Shown: positions 6,896 through 15,825, counted from the first letter of the stretch. The stretch is DNA of 36,227 bases from Thiotrichaceae bacterium (GCA_012960105.1 DUBV01000017.1:367-36593); one strand, 5' to 3'. Notes: a model not told the origin generated them from the sequence alone. Translations and numbers: made by a program.

Positions 6896-7528
6896 TTAGC
6901 TGTCTTCGGACAATTCTTGTTTCGGAGTAGTTTCTTTTTGGGAGGCTTTGTATTTGTTAATTCTGCCTTGGATATCATTTAACAATCCATCCATACCGTC
7001 ATTTTTAACAATAGCCGAAAAAGTACTTCGATAATTATTAACCAGACTAATACCTTCAATTACGACATCATAAGCAAACCAGGTACCGTCATTATTCTTT
7101 AACTTATAGTTAATTGGAATTTCTGAGTTATCGGTGATAATTAAGGTTTCTACTACGGCCTTTTTACCGCGGATAGTTTCACCAACGAATTCAACTTTTT
7201 GGTTGGTGTAGGCTTCAATCTTCGTTCTATAGGTATCTTCTAGATACTGGGAGAAAAATACAACAAATTGCTGACGTTCTTCAGGAGAAGCTTTTTTCCA
7301 GTTCGTCGCCAATACACTCTGCGACATGCTACGAAAATCAAAACTGTCATTGATAACAAGGCCAATCTTGTTCCAGCGTGTTTCTTTATCTAAAGACTTA
7401 TCTTTTAAGACGGTAGTTATCTTATTTACCGAGTCTTGAATTCGACCTGTCGGACTGGAGAAATCAGCGGCAAAGACAGAAACTGAAATCACTGAAAGAA
7501 ATAAACAAAGAACGTATTTTTTAATCAT
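6896..7528 (-). CDS. mlaC: MlaC/Ttg2D-family periplasmic phospholipid-binding protein
   Basis: A 210-residue protein with a signal peptide (M-I-K-K-Y-V-L, hydrophobic core, cleavage near V-F-A-A-D). The fold signature of MlaC is visible: an N-terminal helical part, F-D-F-R-S-M-S-Q-S-V-L near residue 70, S-P-E-E-R-Q-Q-F-V, then strands with P-I-N-Y-K-L and Y-D-V-V-I-E-G-I-S-L-V-N-N-Y-R-S. MlaC normally shuttles phospholipid between the MlaA–porin complex and the MlaFEDB transporter. Here it stands alone, with no mla partner beside it, so the rest of the system must be elsewhere or this is a secondary copy. The C-terminal about 20 residues are polar and acidic. Confidence 0.9.
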   Translation of the reverse strand: MIKKYVLCLFLSVISVSVFAADFSSPTGRIQDSVNKITTVLKDKSLDKETRWNKIGLVINDSFDFRSMSQSVLATNWKKASPEERQQFVVFFSQYLEDTYRTKIEAYTNQKVEFVGETIRGKKAVVETLIITDNSEIPINYKLKNNDGTWFAYDVVIEGISLVNNYRSTFSAIVKNDGMDGLLNDIQGRINKYKASQKETTPKQELSEDS

Positions 7529-7830
7529 TTTATTATTACCGCATTCCTTTTTTAATGATTATATCGTACCTTTTAAATGACAATATTCCAAAATAAATGT
7601 CATTGAAAAAAGACATAATACTTAGTATTTCATACTAGTTTAGACCACAACATCATCTTTATCGACAAAATTAAGCATCAACTTAAACGTTCTATCTAAT
7701 TGATTTTATTCAAATGTATATTTAAATTGTGTGATGCAGTTCATAGATTTAGGTCCTACTATTAGACCACGGTATATGAGTTGCACTATAATAATATAAC
7801 AATGTACTGGTGGGGAATTAGGAGCTTAAT
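7529..7830. promoter_or_regulatory. 302-bp AT-rich intergenic region with repeated TTAGACCAC
   Basis: The region between divergent mlaC and the gene at 7831. The 9-mer TTAGACCAC occurs at 7640–7648 and again at 7762–7770. The second copy forms the right arm of an imperfect palindrome, GGTCCTA-ctat-TAGACC (about 7752–7768). A TATAAT-like stretch follows at about 7787. This could be an operator for the 7831–8402 pair; the regulator is unknown. Confidence 0.35.
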
Positions 7831-8118
7831 ATGTGGCATTTAAACAATTTAGTAATTTACAGACCAATTGCTATAGTGATAGGTGACGTTCAATACCCTG
7901 CGACTGTTTTTAATTTAGACGATAATCAATTGAACGAGCTTGGTATTTACAGGCTTACGGAAATTCATCCGCCTCTCAGCGGTACATCACAGAAGTATGG
8001 TTCAGGTGTTGATGACTTCGGCACGCATACAAGAACTTATCCAGTCATTGATAAGTCACAATCTGAACTAGACTGTGAGAAGCCAGCCGAAGTATTTGCC
8101 ACAGGAATCACTCTATGA
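7831..8118 (+). CDS. Small unknown protein, first of an overlapping pair
   Basis: A 95-residue protein with a good GGAG about nine bases upstream. There is no signal peptide or membrane segment. Its opening, with Y-P-A-T-V-F-N-L-D-D-N-Q-L-N-E-L-G-I-Y, recalls short phage-associated proteins in which a measured input line is followed by 'L-x-E-L-G-I-Y', but I cannot assign a family. Its stop TGA overlaps the next start (ATGA at 8115–8118), so the two are translationally coupled. Confidence 0.6.
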   Translation: MWHLNNLVIYRPIAIVIGDVQYPATVFNLDDNQLNELGIYRLTEIHPPLSGTSQKYGSGVDDFGTHTRTYPVIDKSQSELDCEKPAEVFATGITL

Positions 8119-8402
8119 ACGTTTACCTATGTTGGTATCTAGGACTTAGAGGCTACTGTTGTCGTAATCATAATTCGACATGGATGTTCGTACCTGAATT
8201 AGGACAAATGAGTAGTCGCATCCATAAACATATTTCGATACACGATTTAGTGTTCAATAACGATATTGCAAAGCAATATGAGTTAATGTTCGAACAACGA
8301 CTAAACAAGATGAGATCAAACCCTTTTCATATTATTAAAGCATTTCTTTTTCCCTATAAGAAACCTAACACAGTTGGCGGAATGTTATTTACCGCTTGTT
8401 AA
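8115..8402 (+). CDS. Small unknown protein, second of an overlapping pair
   Basis: A 95-residue basic protein with several aromatic residues and clustered cysteines near the N-terminus (L-C-W-Y-L-G-L-R-G-Y-C-C-R-N). The middle is polar and helical, and the end is basic (F-P-Y-K-K-P-N) before G-G-M-L-F-T-A-C. I do not recognise it. The four-base ATGA overlap with the upstream gene and the terminator 25 bp after its stop make a two-gene operon. Confidence 0.55.
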   Translation: MNVYLCWYLGLRGYCCRNHNSTWMFVPELGQMSSRIHKHISIHDLVFNNDIAKQYELMFEQRLNKMRSNPFHIIKAFLFPYKKPNTVGGMLFTAC

Positions 8403-8427
8403 AAACAAGTAAACATATTCATTTTAA

Positions 8428-8458
8428 GGCTGCTTATTTTAGACTCAGCAGCCTTTTC
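8428..8458 (+). terminator. Rho-independent terminator of the small gene pair
   Basis: A perfect 7-bp stem GGCTGCT (8428–8434) / AGCAGCC (8447–8453) with a 12-nt loop, followed at once by TTTTCT. It lies 25 bp after the stop of the second small gene and before the TVP38 gene. Confidence 0.8.
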
Positions 8459-8533
8459 TGTTCATAATACTTCGGAGCAACTCTATATTGACATAAAATG
8501 AACTAACTCGGTTAGCAACCTCTAAGCTCCATT

Positions 8534-9256
8534 ATGAATAAGAAAAAAATAGCTCTCGTTAGCCTTTTCATTGCCCTCATCGCATTATTTCTCAGCTTTG
8601 ATATCGCTCAATACCTGGATCTGGCTTACGTAAAATCACAGCAAGAAGCCATCAATCATTATTATGCACAGAGTCCTGTTCGCACAGGATTAATCTTCTT
8701 TATTAGTTACATCCTTATCACCGGCATTTCTCTACCCGGTGCAGGAATTCTGACCTTAGCTGCTGGAGCAATTTTCGGCATTGTCTGGGGAACAATACTT
8801 GTTTCTTTTGGCTCTATGTTTGGCGCAACTATGGCCTTCCTGATTGCACGTTATTTATTTCATGATTATGTCCAAACTAAATTTAAAAAATATCTTGAAC
8901 CTATAAACCATGGAATTCGCAAAGAAGGTGATTTATATCTATTCACAATTCGTTTCGTACCCATATTCCCCTTTTTTATTATTAATAACCTAATGGCTCT
9001 GACTCCGATTAAGACACTCAACTTTGCCCTTGTTAGTCAGATAGGTATGTTAATACCGACCATTATCTTCGTAAATGCGGGTACACAATTGGCAAAGATA
9101 GAATCAATCGGCGATGTGCTATCACCTGAATTGATATTCTCATTTGCCTTACTGGGAATATTCCCCCTAGTTGCAAAGAAAATTCTGGTTTACATAAGAA
9201 AGAAACGACACGAAAGTCTGGACGACTTTATTGATCCTGAAAATGATGTTGAGTAA
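8534..9256 (+). CDS. TVP38/TMEM64-family inner-membrane protein
   Basis: A 240-residue integral membrane protein with one helix at the N-terminus (I-A-L-V-S-L-F-I-A-L-I) and about four or five more. The family signature is clear: a hydrophobic G-A-G-I-L-T-L-A-A-G-A-I-F-G segment, G-S-M-F-G-A-T-M-A-F-L-I-A-R-Y, and R-F-V-P-I-F-P-F-F-I-I-N-N, as in DedA/VTT-domain proteins, some of which move lipids across the membrane. There is no strong RBS; a TTGACA at 8488–8493 is a possible -35. The last 14 bases overlap the following flavoprotein gene, so the two are coupled. TVP38 genes beside MerA-like flavoproteins are a known pairing. Confidence 0.88.
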   Translation: MNKKKIALVSLFIALIALFLSFDIAQYLDLAYVKSQQEAINHYYAQSPVRTGLIFFISYILITGISLPGAGILTLAAGAIFGIVWGTILVSFGSMFGATMAFLIARYLFHDYVQTKFKKYLEPINHGIRKEGDLYLFTIRFVPIFPFFIINNLMALTPIKTLNFALVSQIGMLIPTIIFVNAGTQLAKIESIGDVLSPELIFSFALLGIFPLVAKKILVYIRKKRHESLDDFIDPENDVE

Positions 9257-10700
9257 ACCTACGCAATTTGACCGCAATCTAATTGTTATAGGAGCAGGCT
9301 CTGCTGGACTAGTATCTTCTATTATCGCTGCCGCAGTTAATGCAAAAGTCACATTAATTGAAAAACATAAAATGGGTGGTGACTGTTTGAACACCGGCTG
9401 TGTCCCTTCAAAAGCATTGATAAAATCAGCCAAGATTGCATCACTCATAAAACGGTCAAATGAATTTGGAATAAATGTATCTGAATCAAATGTCGACTTT
9501 CCTGCCGTAATGGAGCGTATTCAATCAATCATAAAAAAAATAGAACCACACGATTCTGTTGAACGTTTTGAAGGGTTAGGCGTTGAATGTATCGAAGGTA
9601 CAGCAACAATAACCTCCCCATGGTCCGTCGAAATAAACCAAAAAACATTAACCGCTAAAAATATAATTGTAGCAACTGGTGCTGGCCCTTTGATCCCACC
9701 TATAAAAGGCATAGAGAATATCGACTATTTAACTTCGGACAATCTTTGGGAAATGCGCGAACAACCTAAACGTTTATTAGTACTAGGTGGTGGTCCCATT
9801 GGTTGTGAATTAAGTCAAGCATTTGCAAGATTCGGCTCCAGTGTGACACAGGTAGAAATGGCACCGCGTATCATGGCACGAGAAGATGAGGATGTATCTG
9901 CTCTCATTACTAAAAAATTCATAAATGAAGGCGTCGATGTTCGAACCAATCATAAAGCAAAAGAATTTATTACCCGAGATAATAAAAACATATTGATTTG
10001 CGAACATAACGGACAAAATATTGAAATCGAGTTTGATAGCTTACTCGTCGCTGTCGGTCGAAAACCAAACACTAGTGGTTTTGGCCTTGATGAACTTGGT
10101 GTTGAGTTAAATAACAATAAAACTATTAAGGTCGATGAATACCTGCAAAGCTCGGTACCTAGCATCTATGCCTGCGGAGATGTTGCTGGACCTTATCAGT
10201 TTACTCATACCGCGGCACATCAGGCTTGGTACGCTAGTGTTAACACGCTAATTGGTAGATTTAAACGCTTTAAAGTTGATTATAGTGTCATTCCCTGGGC
10301 AACGTTTACTGATCCGGAAGTTGCTCGTGTTGGCTTGAATGAACAAGAGGCTAAAGAACAAAACATTTCCTATGAAATCAGTTTATTTCAATTGGAAGAA
10401 CTGGATCGTGCTCTAACGGATGAAGAAAGCGAAGGCTTTATCAAAGTCTTAACCGTACCCGGAAAAGACAAGATACTCGGTGCAATGATTGTAGGTGACC
10501 ATGCCGGTGATTTAATTACCGAATATATAACAGCAATGAAGAATAAAGCTGGATTGAACAAAATACTCGGCACCATACATATCTATCCTACTCTTTCAGA
10601 GGCGAATAAATACGCTGCGGGAGTCTGGAAAAAAGCACACGCGCCTCAATTCATACTTAAACTAGTCGGCATGTACCATAAATGGTCGCTTAAACATTAA
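9243..10700 (+). CDS. MerA-like FAD/NAD(P) pyridine-nucleotide oxidoreductase
   Basis: About 485 residues of the class I pyridine-nucleotide-disulfide oxidoreductase family. It has an FAD-binding G-A-G-S-A-G near residue 17, a redox pair Cys48/Cys53 in G-G-D-C-L-N-T-G-C-V-P-S-K, an NAD(P)-binding G-G-G-P-I-G, and Y-A-C-G-D-V-A-G before the dimerisation domain. The C-terminal motif reads H-I-Y-P-T-L-S-E, so the base that is His in lipoamide dehydrogenase and glutathione reductase (H-P-T) is Tyr. Mercuric reductases also carry Tyr in this part of the interface. There is no N-terminal HMA domain and no mer gene nearby, so mercury reduction is not supported. The start is the first of two ATGs inside the TVP38 gene end; an upstream TTG is unlikely. 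Confidence 0.88.
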   Translation: MMLSKPTQFDRNLIVIGAGSAGLVSSIIAAAVNAKVTLIEKHKMGGDCLNTGCVPSKALIKSAKIASLIKRSNEFGINVSESNVDFPAVMERIQSIIKKIEPHDSVERFEGLGVECIEGTATITSPWSVEINQKTLTAKNIIVATGAGPLIPPIKGIENIDYLTSDNLWEMREQPKRLLVLGGGPIGCELSQAFARFGSSVTQVEMAPRIMAREDEDVSALITKKFINEGVDVRTNHKAKEFITRDNKNILICEHNGQNIEIEFDSLLVAVGRKPNTSGFGLDELGVELNNNKTIKVDEYLQSSVPSIYACGDVAGPYQFTHTAAHQAWYASVNTLIGRFKRFKVDYSVIPWATFTDPEVARVGLNEQEAKEQNISYEISLFQLEELDRALTDEESEGFIKVLTVPGKDKILGAMIVGDHAGDLITEYITAMKNKAGLNKILGTIHIYPTLSEANKYAAGVWKKAHAPQFILKLVGMYHKWSLKH

Positions 10701-10850
10701 ATATGGAACATTAAACAAGGAACACTAGAAACGGAATATTAAATCTATTTTAGATTCATCATCAGTTTTAGCTATCAAGCTTATTAACATTATCAAATAG
10801 AGTCCCAATAACAATAAAGCTATTCTTCTAAAAAATAAAGGAATAAGCAC

Positions 10851-12209
10851 ATGTCTGAATATCGATATGATCTTTTTGTAATCGGTGCGGGTTCAGGTGG
10901 CGTACGTGCAGCACGTATGTCTTCGGGCTTAGGAGCCCATGTTGCCATCGCAGAAGATCGTTATCTTGGCGGTACTTGTGTCAACGTTGGCTGCGTACCC
11001 AAAAAATTGTTTGTTTATGCTTCTCATCTCTCAGAAGAAATAGAAAATGCCAGAGGCTTTGGCTGGTCTATAGGAAATTCTAATTTCGACTGGTCTACTT
11101 TAATTAAAAATAAAAATACCGAAATTAAACGTCTTAACGGTGTCTACAAAAAATTACTCGACAATACCGGCGTAGAAACCATACACGGTCGCGCAACCAT
11201 CGTTGATGAACATACTGTTGAAGTAGAAGGTCAACAGATTACTGCTGAACGTATATTAGTTGCGACCGGTGGTTGGCCGAGCATCCCTGAAATTCATGGG
11301 AAAGAACACATTATCTCTTCTAACGAAGCTTTTTTTCTTGAATCACTTCCAGAAAAAATAATTATCGTCGGTGGTGGTTATATTGCGGTTGAATTCGCGG
11401 GAATATTTCATGGTCTAGGCGTTGATACTACTCTGCTTTATCGTGGACCATTATTTTTACGTGGTTTTGATGAAGACATACGCAGAGCCCTTGCCGATGA
11501 AATGCAAAAGAAAGGAATAAAAATAAAATTCAATTCAAATATTAGCGAAATTGAAAAAAATAATGATGAGCAATTAATTGCAACATTAGAAGATGGCGAA
11601 CGACTTGATGCCGGACAAATCATGTACGCTACAGGTCGTACACCAGTGACAAACAACCTGGGATTAGAAAAGGTCTCTATAGTATTAGATAAAGATAATG
11701 CCATCAAAGTTAATGATCAATACCAAACTAACGTGCCATCTATTTACGCTATTGGCGATGTAACTAACCGCGTCAATTTAACTCCGGTCGCATTAGCCGA
11801 AGGAATGGTTTTGGCTAAGCGTTTATTTGGTAATGAAGATAAAGATGTCGATTATGAAAATATTCCGACCTGCGTATTTAGCCAACCTAATATTGGTACC
11901 GTAGGTTTAACTGAAGAAGAAGCACGTGAAAAATATGATGATATCGAACTCTATAAATCATCATTCAGACCAATGAAGTTATCTTTATCTGATAGCGATG
12001 AAAAGACCTTCATGAAATTAATAGTGGATAAAGCCAGTGATCTTGTTGTCGGCGTGCACATGCTGGGGCCAGATGCCGGCGAGATTATTCAAGGAATAGG
12101 TATTGCCTTGAAAGCCGGCGCTACCAAGAAAGTATTTGATTCAACTATCGGCATACACCCAACTGCTGCTGAAGAGTTTGTAACAATGCGTGACCCGGTA
12201 AAAGAATAA
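10851..12209 (+). CDS. gor: Glutathione reductase
   Basis: A 452-residue protein of normal length. It has the FAD site [11 protein letters not shown], the redox disulfide Cys43/Cys48 in [13 protein letters not shown], the nucleotide site [11 protein letters not shown], and the catalytic H-P-T-A-A-E-E-F at the C-terminus. The V-R-A-A-R after the FAD glycines and V-P-K-K after the redox Cys are typical of Gor rather than Lpd. It keeps glutathione reduced with NADPH in the cytosol. AGGAATAAGCAC precedes the ATG. It lies 150 bp behind the MerA-like gene, in the same direction, giving two flavoprotein disulfide oxidoreductases in tandem. Confidence 0.95.
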   Translation: MSEYRYDLFVIGAGSGGVRAARMSSGLGAHVAIAEDRYLGGTCVNVGCVPKKLFVYASHLSEEIENARGFGWSIGNSNFDWSTLIKNKNTEIKRLNGVYKKLLDNTGVETIHGRATIVDEHTVEVEGQQITAERILVATGGWPSIPEIHGKEHIISSNEAFFLESLPEKIIIVGGGYIAVEFAGIFHGLGVDTTLLYRGPLFLRGFDEDIRRALADEMQKKGIKIKFNSNISEIEKNNDEQLIATLEDGERLDAGQIMYATGRTPVTNNLGLEKVSIVLDKDNAIKVNDQYQTNVPSIYAIGDVTNRVNLTPVALAEGMVLAKRLFGNEDKDVDYENIPTCVFSQPNIGTVGLTEEEAREKYDDIELYKSSFRPMKLSLSDSDEKTFMKLIVDKASDLVVGVHMLGPDAGEIIQGIGIALKAGATKKVFDSTIGIHPTAAEEFVTMRDPVKE

Positions 12210-12219
12210 TAATAACCTG

Positions 12220-12849
12220 CTATTGTGCTTCGCTGACAATAGCCAACCATGGTTGCTGTTCTCGTGGCTTACCTTCAGGACGATAATAATGGTTAACGAT
12301 TTTATAACCCGATTGCTCTAAAAATCGTTGGCTACTTTCTATTTCCATATAATGACCATAGCGTTCACCTTGCCAGCCTTCGGTATTGCCTCTAGGATTT
12401 GATGAAAACAAAATTCCACCAACTCGTAGTGAGCGATGCATTTGTTCTAATACTCGGGGAAGTTCATTACTAGGTATATGGAACATCGATGCATTGGCAA
12501 AAATACCATCGAATGAATTCTCTTCTAATTCAAGCTTTAAAAACTGCTGGTGTAACACGGCGCAACCACTATATTGTTCAGCCATTTGGCAAAAGCGTTC
12601 ACTGCCATCCAAACCAACGGGTTTATGGCCTAGTGATTTAAAAGTGTAAATATCGCGCCCCGGGCCGCAACCAAAGTCCAGAATATCTAAAGCTTTATCT
12701 TTAGGAAGTGCTTTTAAGAAGGCCGTAATATTTTGACTGACATCGTGATCACGCGTCCCCTGCCAAAAGGATTCAGCATTATTTTCATAATGAGATAGCG
12801 TGACTCTTTCTATCTCATCAAGATCAAGCAGCTTACTTTCTTTAATCAT
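12220..12849 (-). CDS. Class I SAM-dependent methyltransferase
   Basis: A 209-residue protein with the class I signature. Motif I, I-L-D-F-G-C-G-P-G-R-D, is near residue 65. It is followed by an acidic loop V-G-L-D-G-S-E-R-F and the post-motif F-D-G-I-F-A-N-A-S-M-F-H-I-P, then the L-R-V-G-G-I-L-F-S-S strand. The H-I-P and R-Y-G-H-Y-M-E parts resemble TehB/UbiG-like small-molecule methyltransferases; the substrate cannot be read off. It converges on gor (10 bp apart) and starts 10 bp after the YehS gene in the same direction, so it probably ends that operon. Confidence 0.85.
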   Translation of the reverse strand: MIKESKLLDLDEIERVTLSHYENNAESFWQGTRDHDVSQNITAFLKALPKDKALDILDFGCGPGRDIYTFKSLGHKPVGLDGSERFCQMAEQYSGCAVLHQQFLKLELEENSFDGIFANASMFHIPSNELPRVLEQMHRSLRVGGILFSSNPRGNTEGWQGERYGHYMEIESSQRFLEQSGYKIVNHYYRPEGKPREQQPWLAIVSEAQ

Positions 12850-12859
12850 AGAAAAACGT

Positions 12860-13480
12860 CTATTTTTCTTTATTCTTTTGTATTTCTTCTACACTCTTAT
12901 ACTTAAATTTAATAGGCTTCACTTCGCTAGTATTTTTGACTTGCCTTGCATCACCCTGATCATTCTTATTGTCTATCTTCTTACCTTTATATATATCTTC
13001 TTTTTCACTTACTTCCCTATCTTTTTGACGATATTTTAGCTGCATACCTTTTAGGAAGTTACGCAGAATTTGATCTTGGCAAACTCGGTAATGTCTATTG
13101 TCCGGTTTACGGAAAAATGCACTTAATTCATGTTTACTGATTCTGAACCCAGCTAAATCCATAATATCTAAAACATCTTCCGCTTTTAAATTTAATGCGA
13201 TTTTTAATTTTGTAAAAATAATATTATTCGTTAATTTATCTTCCGGTTCAGGAGGAGAGCCTTTTTTCTTACCGCGTTTCTCAATAATTAAACCATTTAG
13301 AAAAATAGCCATCTGCAAATCACTGCATTCTTTATAGGAGGCATCTTCTTCTTTTTTTAACCAGTCGCTGATCTGTTCTCGAGTCACTTTAAGATTACCC
13401 AAGCCAAATACGGCGATCATTTTCGAATCACCGAACTCGAAGGTATAGCGAAGACGGCGCAGGATATCGTTATTATTCAT
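12860..13480 (-). CDS. DUF1456 family protein (YehS-like)
   Basis: A 206-residue protein with two related about 70-residue helical repeats: N-D-I-L-R-R-L-R-Y-T-F near the start with I-S-D-W-L-K-K-E, and T-K-L-K-I-A-L-N-L-K-A-E-D-V-L-D-I-M with L-S-A-F-F-R-K-P. Each ends in an N-F-L-K-G or F-L-N-G-L type motif. This is the DUF1456 duplication found in E. coli YehS, of unknown function and cytosolic. The C-terminal about 50 residues are Lys/Glu-rich and probably disordered. There is no clear RBS. It precedes the methyltransferase by 10 bp. Confidence 0.88.
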   Translation of the reverse strand: MNNNDILRRLRYTFEFGDSKMIAVFGLGNLKVTREQISDWLKKEEDASYKECSDLQMAIFLNGLIIEKRGKKKGSPPEPEDKLTNNIIFTKLKIALNLKAEDVLDIMDLAGFRISKHELSAFFRKPDNRHYRVCQDQILRNFLKGMQLKYRQKDREVSEKEDIYKGKKIDNKNDQGDARQVKNTSEVKPIKFKYKSVEEIQKNKEK

Positions 13481-13524
13481 ATGTATATTATGTCAGTAAT
13501 TATAAATTATTAATCAGAATCTTC

Positions 13525-14007
13525 TTAAAGCATCTTTTGCCAAAAAAATGCCTTGCCATTCTCGGGGGCTAATTCGTAACCTTCAAAGCCATATTTTATA
13601 TAAGCATTCCTGGCGGCGGTGTTTCCTTCTAATACTTCCAACGTCATTTTACAACAGTCTCTTTCTTTCGCTATTTCTTCAACTTTATCCAACATCTTTT
13701 GACTTAGACCAAGTCCGCGAAACTCTTCTAAAACGACAACGTCATGTATATTAATAAGCGGTTTGCATTTAAACGTAGAGAAACCCTCGAAGCAATTTAT
13801 TAATCCTGCGGGTTTTCCATCCACATAGCAAAGAATACTAATAGCATAGGCTAGTTTTAATAATTCATTTACCAGGTTTTCGATAACAAAATTGCTTAAT
13901 GGCTTACCGCCACCCATAGGGTCGATAGCATAGCTACTTAATAAAGAAGCAATATCGGTGCTATGTTGTTCATTTGAATAATCTGCCAACAACACTTCAA
14001 CTTTCAT
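13525..14007 (-). CDS. GNAT-family N-acetyltransferase
   Basis: A 160-residue GNAT protein. The acetyl-CoA loop is V-V-V-L-E-E-F-R-G-L-G-L-S-Q-K-M-L near residue 95; motif B has L-E-V-L-E-G-N-T-A-A-R-N-A-Y-I-K-Y-G-F, the usual C-terminal strand–helix. Substrate unknown; it could be a small molecule or protein N-terminus. The ATG directly follows the darP TAA (no gap), so it is translationally coupled to darP. Confidence 0.88.
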   Translation of the reverse strand: MKVEVLLADYSNEQHSTDIASLLSSYAIDPMGGGKPLSNFVIENLVNELLKLAYAISILCYVDGKPAGLINCFEGFSTFKCKPLINIHDVVVLEEFRGLGLSQKMLDKVEEIAKERDCCKMTLEVLEGNTAARNAYIKYGFEGYELAPENGKAFFWQKML

Positions 14008-14502
14008 TTAAGTATCTTGCATCTCAGTCAAATATTTAAATAATAATCGGGATGATTTTGGAGACTTGCTTAATTTATACTCTTTTTTTGCGTTACGAAT
14101 TAACTGATTAACATGTTGCCGTTCTAAATTCTCAAACTTCTCGACCAATTCATTTAATAGTTCCTGATCGCCTTGCAATAAATTATCTCGCCATTGCTCT
14201 AGCTGATGAAATTTTTCGACTTCTTCTTTAAGCGGTTGATCTGCTTTTTCCAGAGCGCTGCGTATCGCAATATCATCTTCATCTTGCATCAAACTGCCGA
14301 TGAATTTTAGTTGTCTAGCTAGAGCACCATGCTTCATGGTTCTTGCTGAAACAATAGCTTCACGAAGCTTATCTGAGATAGGAATATGCATGAACTTCTT
14401 CTCAGGTAAATTAATAAGACTTTTACCCAGTATTTTTAAGTCATGCAGATCGCGTTTAATTTGCGATTTACTTATCGGTAGGTCTTCTAAATCTTCTTCC
14501 AT
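14008..14502 (-). CDS. darP: DarP (YjgA) ribosome biogenesis factor
   Basis: A 164-residue protein of the DUF615 family. It opens with an acidic stretch, then P-I-S-K-S-Q-I-K-R-D-L-H-D-L-K-I-L-G, the family hallmark. R-T-M-K-H-G-A-L-A-R-Q-L-K-F-I-G follows, then a helical end with F-E-N-L-E-R-Q-H-V-N-Q-L-I-R-N-A. E. coli DarP binds late 50S precursors and helps activate the peptidyl-transferase centre. Length is slightly short of E. coli (183), mostly at the termini. It is the first gene of a two-gene unit with the GNAT gene. Confidence 0.93.
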   Translation of the reverse strand: MEEDLEDLPISKSQIKRDLHDLKILGKSLINLPEKKFMHIPISDKLREAIVSARTMKHGALARQLKFIGSLMQDEDDIAIRSALEKADQPLKEEVEKFHQLEQWRDNLLQGDQELLNELVEKFENLERQHVNQLIRNAKKEYKLSKSPKSSRLLFKYLTEMQDT

Positions 14503-14626
14503 AATGCTTTATATATTACTGCCTGCTTTCCTATAAACTGAAGAAACCTTAAGGAAAGGAGACAGTTTTACTATTACTGCAATATTGTATAAATACGCAT
14601 CCTTGCGCAAAAAACACAATGAATAC

Positions 14627-14959
14627 TTAGTCTGCCATCGCCTTACCGGCTTTCAACGTTACCGCACGAACTGTTTTTGAAGCTGGTTTTGCTTTAATCA
14701 TGATGTCTTCGCCGGTGAATGGGTTGCGACCAGGACGTGCTTTAGTTGCTAGCCTTTTAACGGTTTTCATTTTAACGCCCAATTCTGGGACAAGAAATAT
14801 ACCACAAGCACGTGGTTTTAAGTGACGTGTAGCCTGAACACCTAAAGATGCTAAAACAGCTTTTACGTCAGCTTTTGAAACGCCAGTTGCTTCTGAAATT
14901 TCAGCGATAATTTGTGATTTGGTTTGTTTTTCTTTGAACGCAGTAGTTTTTGCAGACAT
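14627..14959 (-). CDS. HU-family DNA-binding protein, extended type
   Basis: A 110-residue protein related to HU. The N-terminal about 15 residues are a basic extension, followed by S-Q-I-I-A-E-I-S-E-A-T-G-V-S-K-A-D-V-K-A-V-L, the HU dimerisation helices. The beta arm is G-I-F-L-V-P-E-L-G-V-K-M-K-T-V-K-R, and it ends R-P-G-R-N-P-F-T-G-E-D-I-M-I-K-A-K-P-A-S, matching HU's N-P-x-T-G tip. The A-K-P-A-S tail is typical of the larger HU-like chromosomal proteins. It is distinct from the canonical hupB at 28798, so the cell has at least two HU-type proteins. It is monocistronic, with a 124-bp gap before darP. Confidence 0.9.
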   Translation of the reverse strand: MSAKTTAFKEKQTKSQIIAEISEATGVSKADVKAVLASLGVQATRHLKPRACGIFLVPELGVKMKTVKRLATKARPGRNPFTGEDIMIKAKPASKTVRAVTLKAGKAMAD

Positions 14960-15204
14960 GTTTTCCTCTTCCTTTTATGTTTGTTTAGCTCGAATTCGGT
15001 GTTTGTTAAAGGCGCATATTAACAGAATTTTTTAAACAATTACTCGATGAAACATGCTTATTTTGGCTTGTATACGAAATAATTTTATTTTAAGTCTCCA
15101 TATACTGTAGTAATAAATTAGCAGAAATTAAACTAGCCCTTTTCTGTTACCGACGGCAGACAAATTGCATAATTGAATAGCTTGATACCTATCTAAATAA
15201 GCAT

Positions 15205-15825
15205 TTATAAATTAACCAAATCATCTGCAAATCCGTGATTTACATCCCGATGATGAGCTTCATCGGCTCGAATAACAAAAACGACATCGCGTAATGTTGA
15301 TTCGGGAGGAAGATTCCAATAATCAATAGCAATCTGCGGTGCGGGAACATTTTCATAAGTCCCATTATCAATCCCCGCCAGATATTCGGTATAGCTATAG
15401 ACCGCTTCTTCTTCGAAATATCCGACTATGCGGTGTGCTGTCTTAGGTGAGCACAAATACACCAGAAAAAAGAAATTGTAGAAAATACCTTGGGCTAACA
15501 GAACTAAAAACCGTTCAAATGGCGAGGGCTGAGCGATATGTATAAAAGTCATCAAGTGCATACGCTCATTTTCTGCTTCTTCTAGCAATATTTTAATCCA
15601 ACCTCGATCAGTTTCCATGCGACGCAATGCGCGTAAATGCTGCAATGCACCGGCGACCATTCCGGGCACTGCTGCTACTGTTTCGAGAACTACCGCTCGA
15701 TGACCATAACGCTTGGCAAAGAATATATCGGCAAAGAAACGCAGGAGCTTTGTAAAGGCATAAGCAACTCGATCTGAGGTGCCCTTCGCATCGTAGTGAG
15801 TTTCAAGTAATTCCTTATCAGACAT
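15205..15825 (-). CDS. aox: Alternative (cyanide-insensitive) ubiquinol oxidase
   Basis: A 206-residue di-iron alternative oxidase that transfers electrons from ubiquinol to oxygen at the inner face of the cytoplasmic membrane without pumping protons. All metal ligands appear present: Glu48 in L-E-T-V-A-A-V-P-G, Glu87 and His90 in E-N-E-R-M-H-L, one Glu of [10 protein letters not shown] (138–140), and Glu189 and His192 in [12 protein letters not shown]. The hydrophobic segment [11 protein letters not shown] supports interfacial membrane binding. It follows an exported YHYH protein by 32 bp and ends the operon. Its presence points to a branch of respiration that tolerates cytochrome-oxidase inhibition. 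Confidence 0.95.
   Translation of the reverse strand: MSDKELLETHYDAKGTSDRVAYAFTKLLRFFADIFFAKRYGHRAVVLETVAAVPGMVAGALQHLRALRRMETDRGWIKILLEEAENERMHLMTFIHIAQPSPFERFLVLLAQGIFYNFFFLVYLCSPKTAHRIVGYFEEEAVYSYTEYLAGIDNGTYENVPAPQIAIDYWNLPPESTLRDVVFVIRADEAHHRDVNHGFADDLVNL

Noticed and set aside
9243-10700. A mercury-resistance mercuric reductase
   Set aside because: No N-terminal HMA domain, no C-terminal vicinal Cys pair, and no merR, merT or merP nearby.
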